A DNA stretch of 10,412 nt, taken from the NCBI GenBank assembly GCA_046757725.1, contig JBHHYU010000099.1:1-10412 (forward strand), given 5' to 3'. Position 1 is the first letter of the stretch, and every line of letters begins with the position of its first letter. The notes under the pieces were generated by a model. That model ran no database searches, was not told the origin of the DNA, and saw only the letters and a list, made by a program, of their open reading frames with translations. Both the position numbers and the translations under genes were made by a program. This stretch comes from JBHHYU01 sp046757725 (GTDB taxonomy: Bacteria > Desulfobacterota > Binatia > UBA9968). Below are positions 6,777 to 10,412 of the stretch, piece after piece.

Positions 6777-7901
6777 TTAGAACACGCTCGCGGTAGCACC
6801 TAAACCAATGTTGACCACCGTAGAGAAGAAACGGTAAAGACTATAGGGAACCAGCTTTGAAGTTTCAGACGAGACCTCGATGATATCACCTCCTTGAAGT
6901 GCGAGATCAGGCTGTTCTCCCTTTTTTATCTTCTCCAGATCGCTGACGAAAAAGGCCTTTTTACCACCCCGCTGGTTCCGCATTATTTTGACGGCGCCGG
7001 TTTTCGCCGGAAAGAGAGCGCCACCCGCCGCCGCCACCACGCCGGAAACCGTAAGTCCGGGGCTGACCTTGTAGGCGCCCGGCTTTTCCACCCATCCCTG
7101 CACCAGGACCTGGCCTCCCCCGGGAACCATGAGGACGTCTCCCGGCCGGGCCGGAAGAGAAAGGTATTTCTGATAACCTCCGTAGGCCAGCTCTTCAACA
7201 TCGATCAAGATGGGATCGGTCCTTTTGAGAATGAGGGGCGAAGGATCTTTACTCAAAAGGCTTGCCGGTAATGTGGAGATAACCTTCTTGGCCTTATCCT
7301 TATCCAGGGGTTCCGCCGGAATCAGGTAGATTCGCGGGTCCGCATCCGGCAATATGCCGCCGGCGTGAGAGACCATGTCGAGAATAGTGTCGGTTCCACT
7401 GTTTAGACTATACATGCCGGGTTTTTGTACGGCGCCCAGCACCGCTACCTGACGGCTATGGTATTCTTTGACGAAGAGGACCGCCCGCGGGTTATACATA
7501 TACTTTTTCAACCGAGTTTGGATTTTTTCCTTGAGCGCGTCCTCAGTCAGGCCGGCGGCCCGTATTCGCCCGATGAACGGGAGGGAGATAGTCCCGTCTC
7601 CGGAAACTCGCGCCGTCCGATCATTGAGCTCTTTCATGGCAGGGACAGAGACTTCCAGAACATCCCCCGGACCAATGGGGTAGTCCGTCACAACTTCGGC
7701 CTGGGCCCGCGCCTGCCAAAGGCCCGCGAGCTTGTCCACGGTGGTTTTGGACTGGGAAGAGGAAGTTGCAGGGGCGGAAGAATCACCGGTCTCCGGCGGG
7801 TCCACGGCGGAGGGCTCTGTCTGGGTAGCGAAGGTGTGAGAGGATGAAACGCACCCGCCTAGCCAAAACAACAGGATAAGCGAGGAAACGGAACGGAACA
7901 T
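6777..7901 (-). CDS. Outer-membrane polysaccharide export lipoprotein, Wza-like (Poly_export/SLBB)
   Basis: A 374-residue protein from the ATG at 7901. That start gives a lipoprotein signal, FRSVSSLILLFWLGGC, with the lipid-modified Cys at 17. A longer frame opening with GTG at 7976 would put 25 extra residues before the signal and has no ribosome-binding site. After a Ser/Thr-rich linker comes the Poly_export domain, starting YPIGPGDVLEVSV (about 74-150). Two SLBB-like beta-grasp units follow: one from about 155 (VAVLGAVQKPGMYSL) and one with VLVQGWVEKPGAYKV. The C-terminus is hydrophobic (NIGLGATASVF). Wza-like proteins form the outer-membrane channel for capsule or exopolysaccharide. It is the first gene of the three-gene export operon. 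Confidence 0.92.
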   Translation of the reverse strand: MFRSVSSLILLFWLGGCVSSSHTFATQTEPSAVDPPETGDSSAPATSSSQSKTTVDKLAGLWQARAQAEVVTDYPIGPGDVLEVSVPAMKELNDRTARVSGDGTISLPFIGRIRAAGLTEDALKEKIQTRLKKYMYNPRAVLFVKEYHSRQVAVLGAVQKPGMYSLNSGTDTILDMVSHAGGILPDADPRIYLIPAEPLDKDKAKKVISTLPASLLSKDPSPLILKRTDPILIDVEELAYGGYQKYLSLPARPGDVLMVPGGGQVLVQGWVEKPGAYKVSPGLTVSGVVAAAGGALFPAKTGAVKIMRNQRGGKKAFFVSDLEKIKKGEQPDLALQGGDIIEVSSETSKLVPYSLYRFFSTVVNIGLGATASVF

Positions 7902-7909
7902 CGAGGCCG

Positions 7910-7942
7910 GGTTAGGCCTTGTTGTTGGAACAGGCCTTAACC
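7910..7942 (-). promoter_or_regulatory. Hairpin just upstream of the export gene start codon
   Basis: On the minus strand GGTTAAGGCC (7942-7933) can pair with AGGCCTAACC (7919-7910), a GGTT-AGGCCT stem with one bulged A and a short loop. It ends 8 bases before the ATG at 7901 and contains the only purine-rich AAGG near that start. It could hide the ribosome-binding region. No T-run follows, so it is not a terminator. Confidence 0.4.
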
Positions 7943-8027
7943 ATTTCCTAATAGAAAGATACAACACTGGGTCCACAGCAGCAGTAACAAGGCGCGTTTG
8001 AGATACCCTTAGTTTTGTTTTTTTGGG

Positions 8028-8047
8028 TAACTTACCACCTTAAGTTA
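8028..8047 (-). promoter_or_regulatory. Inverted repeat in the export operon leader
   Basis: TAACTTA (8028-8034) and TAAGTTA (8041-8047) are perfect 7-bp arms around a 6-base loop. On the minus strand the loop reads AGGTGG, a ribosome-binding-like sequence with no start codon at usable distance. It lies about 125 bases inside the predicted leader. Function unknown. Confidence 0.35.
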
Positions 8048-8183
8048 AGAATGTAAAGGTTTTTTACGCCGACGACCTGCTGCAGTTTCGGTACCAGCCG
8101 TCAGTGCGCTGAAGAGTTTGCGCGAGTGTTACCTAGCAATAGAAAAAGGCCAAGTTTTACGAATGCTAGTTTATTTAATGGAC

Positions 8184-8199
8184 TGCAAATGACGTGCCA
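8184..8199 (-). promoter_or_regulatory. Sigma-54 (-24/-12) promoter of the export operon
   Basis: The minus strand reads TGGCACGTCATTTGCA, matching the RpoN consensus TGGCAC-N5-TTGC exactly, with the GG and GC dinucleotides ten bases apart as required. The predicted transcript starts near 8173, leaving about 270 nt before the ATG at 7901. It lies in the only long intergenic gap before the wza-wzc-wzy-type genes and points at them. Such promoters need an AAA+ enhancer-binding activator, which is not encoded in this window. Confidence 0.7.
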
Positions 8200-8380
8200 C
8201 TACTTATAACTGACAATAGTACCTTTAAGTTCCCGTAAGGGTGAAAAAAATATTTTTCAACAAAATCACGCGCTTTACTGACGTATCCAGAAGTGAATAA
8301 CCGTTGGTACGGCCATGAGCTCTGAGAATCCCAGAAATTAAATGACAAAAACGGATGAATTTTTCCAGAATCTAAGAAAA

Positions 8381-8400
8381 CCGTAAAGCCTTGTTTGCGG
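8381..8400. promoter_or_regulatory. Dyad upstream of the sigma-54 promoter, possible activator site
   Basis: CCGTAAA (8381-8387) and TTTGCGG (8394-8400) form an inverted repeat with 6 of 7 matching positions and a 6-base spacer. It lies about 210 bases upstream of the predicted start, a normal distance for an enhancer-binding protein. A smaller dyad, CCGT-N4-ACGG, lies at 8301-8312. Assignment is speculative. Confidence 0.25.
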
Positions 8401-8451
8401 AAATGAGAACGTTAGAGGAGTAAAACAGGATGGACAGGTGCTAGATGGAGT

Positions 8452-9429
8452 TCAGTCGGTTTTGATTTCTTTTGCCCACTCCCGATTTTTCTGATACCAG
8501 CGTACGAGATTCGTTACGCCTTGCTCGAAACTTATCCGGGGACGCCAACCTAACAGTTGTCGGGCCTTCCCGATATCGGCCCAGGTGGCCATGACATCGG
8601 CCGGATGGCGAGGTTGGTTTTCGATCATCGCCTTTCGTTCCGTCAGCCGCTCCACCAGCTTGATGGCCTCGTTGAGAACAATGGGCTCGTCGGAGCCGAG
8701 GTTGATAATCTCATAACCCAACGGCTTCAACGCGGCGATGGACCCTCTGGCAATATCCTCGACGTAGGTAAAGTCCCGCCGTTGAGTACCGTCCCCAAAA
8801 ACCAGTACCGGGCGACCTTCCGTGATCCACTGGACAAAGCGGAACAGGCTCATGTCGGGACGTCCTGCCGGACCGTACACCGTAAAGTATCGCACGACGG
8901 TCACGTCAATCCCGTACAGGTAGTGATAGGTGTAGGCCATGGCTTCGGCGGCCTTCTTTGAAGCCGCGTAAGGAGAGAGCGGTCCATCCGTATTGGCATC
9001 CTCCCGAAACGGCTGAGGGTTATTGGCACCGTACAGGCTGGAGGTGGAGGCCAGGACAAACTTCTTCACTCCGGACTTCCGACAGTGTTCCAACAGGTTC
9101 AGCGTACCGGTCGCGTTGGTATCAATGTATACCCATGGATCTTCAACGGATTGGCGGACGCCGGCGCGGGCAGCGAGATTGATGATCGCATCGAAGCGAC
9201 CCGTGCTGAACGGCGGCCGCTCTATGGCCGAACGGTCCGCAATGTCCAGCCGGTGGAAGGTAAATCCAGGTTTGCCTTCAAGCCGGGCAAGACGCCACTT
9301 CTTGAGACGGACGTCGTAGGCACCATTGACGTTATCCACGCCAATGACCGCATGACCTTCTTTAAGGAGAAATTCACAGACTTTCGAGGCAATAAAGCCG
9401 GCGCATCCCGTAACCAGTATCGTTTTCAT
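8452..9429 (-). CDS. NAD-dependent nucleotide-sugar epimerase, UDP-glucuronate 4-epimerase-like
   Basis: A 325-residue extended short-chain dehydrogenase/reductase from the ATG at 9429. That start places the Rossmann motif TGCAGFIAS at residues 7-15, as is normal. A longer frame from 9558 adds 43 unconserved-looking residues. Catalytic elements are STSSLYG (T129/S130) and the YxxxK pair Y154/K158. DNVNGAYDVRLKKWRLARL near 32-50 and RYFTVYGPAGRPDMSLFRF are hallmarks of the UDP-GlcA 4-epimerase (CapI/LspL) branch, which makes UDP-galacturonate. UDP-glucose 4-epimerase is less likely. The third glycine of GxxGxxG is Ala14. It would supply an acidic sugar for the polysaccharide made by the neighbouring genes. 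Start-codon context shows no clear ribosome-binding site. Confidence 0.9.
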   Translation of the reverse strand: MKTILVTGCAGFIASKVCEFLLKEGHAVIGVDNVNGAYDVRLKKWRLARLEGKPGFTFHRLDIADRSAIERPPFSTGRFDAIINLAARAGVRQSVEDPWVYIDTNATGTLNLLEHCRKSGVKKFVLASTSSLYGANNPQPFREDANTDGPLSPYAASKKAAEAMAYTYHYLYGIDVTVVRYFTVYGPAGRPDMSLFRFVQWITEGRPVLVFGDGTQRRDFTYVEDIARGSIAALKPLGYEIINLGSDEPIVLNEAIKLVERLTERKAMIENQPRHPADVMATWADIGKARQLLGWRPRISFEQGVTNLVRWYQKNREWAKEIKTD

Positions 9430-9444
9430 GTTGTCGTAGGCTGT

Positions 9445-9473
9445 ATTGTGCTGGACCGGACGTGAATTGTCAA
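9445..9473 (-). promoter_or_regulatory. Possible sigma-70 promoter before the epimerase gene
   Basis: On the minus strand TTGACA (9473-9468) is followed after 17 bases by CACAAT (9450-9445), a 4/6 match to the -10 consensus. Transcription would start near 9438, only about 9 bases before the ATG at 9429. The -35 box lies in the near-palindrome AATTG-T-CAATT (9465-9475). The very short leader makes this a weak call. Confidence 0.3.
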
Positions 9474-9588
9474 TTGCAAACGAGCTCCCACCAGATACGG
9501 TGGAGAGGGTGAACGGCACATGCTGGTTTCCCGGACTGCTGGTGTCGCCCGAGGTCATGACGCATCACGAACTACTGACCATCAACGG

Positions 9589-10125
9589 TCAAGACCTCGC
9601 GATCATCTCGCTGGAAAGGACCACCCGAGTAGTGCGGGACAGGAGATCAAGGAGAATCGCGACGCGCCGGCTTCCTCTGATTTCCTCCTCAAAGATCGCC
9701 TCAAGACCGGACAACGGCCCCTCTCTGATTATGATTCGCTCACCCGGCCTATACGACGGTTGCACCCGGGCGACGCCGTCGGGGCAACGGTCCTGGAGTG
9801 CTTGGATGACCTCTACCCCGACCTCTCCGATGTGATTTCCAAACTTTACAAAATCCTTGACTCCAGGAGCGTACCGTACGTCCTTTCCCGAACGAACAAG
9901 ATCCAGGCGAGAGAAAAGGTAGCCGGGGAAGAGGGGGACCAAAACCCACTGATAGCGTGTCCCAATCCTGCACCGAGAACGAAGCCACGGAAGAAAGACT
10001 TCTAGATTGAGAACTCCGAGCCTCTTCTCAACAACCGTTTCTTTTCTCGGTTTCGTTTGGATCGCATACCAACGAAGCTCGGCTTCTATCTCAAGTGATC
10101 CCGGTTCCATCAAATCAACCTTCAT
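9589..10125 (-). CDS. NusG-paralog transcription antiterminator (RfaH/UpxY/LoaP-like)
   Basis: A 178-residue protein with an N-terminal NGN domain (about 17-105; RWYAIQTKPRKE, FPGYL at 66-70, VRYAPGV at 83-89) and a C-terminal KOW domain (about 126-148, RPGERIIIREGPLSGLEAIF). Specialised NusG paralogs bind elongating RNA polymerase and suppress termination in long polysaccharide or secondary-metabolite operons. Housekeeping NusG is normally found beside secE and ribosomal genes, whereas this one precedes a sugar epimerase and export genes. The start at 10125 is uncertain: an ATG at 10110 has GAAGG about 8 bases upstream and would give 173 residues. I see no ops/JUMPstart element in the window, so the target site is unknown. 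Confidence 0.88.
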   Translation of the reverse strand: MKVDLMEPGSLEIEAELRWYAIQTKPRKETVVEKRLGVLNLEVFLPWLRSRCRIGTRYQWVLVPLFPGYLFSRLDLVRSGKDVRYAPGVKDFVKFGNHIGEVGVEVIQALQDRCPDGVARVQPSYRPGERIIIREGPLSGLEAIFEEEIRGSRRVAILLDLLSRTTRVVLSSEMIARS

Positions 10126-10153
10126 CGATCATAAAAAATGACGAGAGGCTACG

Positions 10154-10189
10154 GCTCCCCCCTTCGGGCACTTCCCTGCCTGGGGAAGC
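10154..10189 (-). promoter_or_regulatory. Leader with two mutually exclusive hairpins before the NusG paralog
   Basis: On the minus strand CTTCCC (10188-10183) can pair perfectly with GGGAAG (10176-10171), loop CAGGCA. The same segment, GCTTCCCC (10189-10182), can instead pair over 8 bp (one G-U) with GGGGGAGC (10161-10154). The two folds cannot coexist. The element ends about 28 bases before the start codon. It matches no riboswitch class that I recognise. Confidence 0.35.
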
Positions 10190-10248
10190 AGATCGGTTTG
10201 GTACCCACGTCAAGTCGCATGGGTTCCTGACGATAAGAAACTGGAAAA

Positions 10249-10278
10249 TTTGTACTCCACGAATCCAACAAGTGTCAA
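10249..10278 (-). promoter_or_regulatory. Sigma-70 promoter of the NusG-paralog gene
   Basis: On the minus strand a perfect TTGACA (10278-10273) is followed after 18 bases by TACAAA (10254-10249), a 4/6 match to the -10 consensus. Transcription would start near 10242, giving a leader of about 115-130 nt that contains the alternative hairpins at 10154-10189. Confidence 0.5.
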
Positions 10279-10302
10279 GAAAAATTTGACTCACCGATGA
10301 AC

Positions 10303-10326
10303 TACCCCGCAGCAAGCTGCGGGGTA
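10303..10326. repeat. Perfect 11-bp palindrome, REP-like
   Basis: TACCCCGCAGC (10303-10313) is followed by AA and its exact reverse complement, GCTGCGGGGTA (10316-10326). The structure is strong and GC-rich, with no T-run on either side. It resembles dispersed REP-type palindromes rather than a terminator. It lies about 25 bases upstream of the -35 box of the NusG-paralog promoter, where it could also separate transcription units. Confidence 0.65.
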
Positions 10327-10361
10327 TCAAAAGGAACGGACTCACGTCAACACATTGCTAT

Positions 10362-10390
10362 CGCGCCAAGACGCCAAGGGCGCAAAGAAA
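10362..10390. repeat. Partial gccaag/gcaaag-type interspersed repeat at window edge
   Basis: The sequence cgcgccaagacgccaagg, followed by gcgcaaag, has the short periodic gccaag/gcaaag pattern of a dispersed intergenic repeat that I associate with many environmental bacterial genomes. The 10126-10412 stretch otherwise holds only the NusG-paralog leader, its promoter and the palindrome. No gene is visible before the window ends. Confidence 0.5.
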
Positions 10391-10412
10391 AACATGACCC
10401 TATTTCTCCGAA

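Larger units (their letters stand above)
7902..8451. other. AT-rich gene-free regulatory region upstream of the export operon
   Basis: About 550 bases without a credible gene, visibly richer in A/T than the flanking genes. On the minus strand it holds a sigma-54 promoter match (8184-8199), a predicted leader of about 270 nt and several hairpins, including one close to the export gene start. Candidate activator dyads lie at 8301-8312 and 8381-8400. An inverted repeat TGAAAAA-N4-TTTTTCA sits at 8242-8259. The end of the epimerase gene (8452) shows no obvious intrinsic terminator. Confidence 0.7.

Noticed and set aside
6784..6797. ops/JUMPstart-like sequence (cgcggtagca)
   Set aside because: It is on the plus strand, antisense to the operon, and codes for the C-terminus of the export protein. 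It is only a partial match to GGCGGTAGC.
7902..8173. Known riboswitch (for example cyclic-di-GMP, GEMM type) in the export operon leader
   Set aside because: I could not find the conserved core elements of that class. Only simple hairpins are visible.
9430..9558. Longer epimerase reading frame starting at 9558
   Set aside because: The extra 43 residues precede the canonical Rossmann start MKTILVTG and show no conserved features. Family members normally begin right there.

Overview
This window looks like chromosomal DNA of a Gram-negative, moderately GC-rich bacterium. A lipoprotein-type outer-membrane polysaccharide export protein supports the Gram-negative call. The intergenic style (degenerate heptamer arrays, a REP-like palindrome, gcaaag-type repeats and a sigma-54-type promoter) recalls environmental lineages such as Nitrospirota, NC10 or Desulfobacterota. 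That taxonomic guess is inference; no marker gene is present.

Left part (about 1-1416). A two-gene plus-strand operon encodes an HTH antitoxin-like protein and a PIN-domain (VapC-like) toxin. It has a clear sigma-70 promoter with three helically phased GAGAC elements. The operon is bracketed by two arrays of a degenerate 7-bp repeat (TCNTAYG), each next to the same 16-base phrase. The module may therefore sit inside a repeat-flanked island.

Middle part (1417-7901, minus strand). This is a tightly packed three-gene operon, read right to left: a SLBB-type outer-membrane export lipoprotein (Wza-like), a fused Wzz/BY-kinase chain-length regulator (Wzc-like), and a 1000-residue O-antigen-ligase/Wzy-type membrane protein with a TPR tail. 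Gaps between the genes are only 3-5 bases. Together they would polymerise, length-control and export an extracellular polysaccharide. Upstream lies an AT-rich, gene-free stretch of about 550 bases. It contains a -24/-12 (sigma-54) promoter match with exact spacing, a predicted leader of about 270 nt, and a hairpin just before the first start codon.

Right part (8452-10412, minus strand). A nucleotide-sugar epimerase of the UDP-glucuronate 4-epimerase type follows a NusG-paralog (RfaH/UpxY/LoaP-like) antiterminator. Such specialised NusG proteins typically open long polysaccharide operons. The antiterminator has its own sigma-70 promoter candidate and a structured leader with two mutually exclusive hairpins. 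Further out are a perfect 11-bp palindrome and a gcaaag-type repeat cut by the window edge. No glycosyltransferase, flippase or initiating transferase is visible, so the locus probably continues elsewhere.

The genes belong to known families. The less ordinary parts are the regulation (sigma-54 export operon combined with a NusG paralog), repeat-like sequence inside the ligase gene, and the heptamer arrays around the toxin-antitoxin module. I found no convincing wholly new system.
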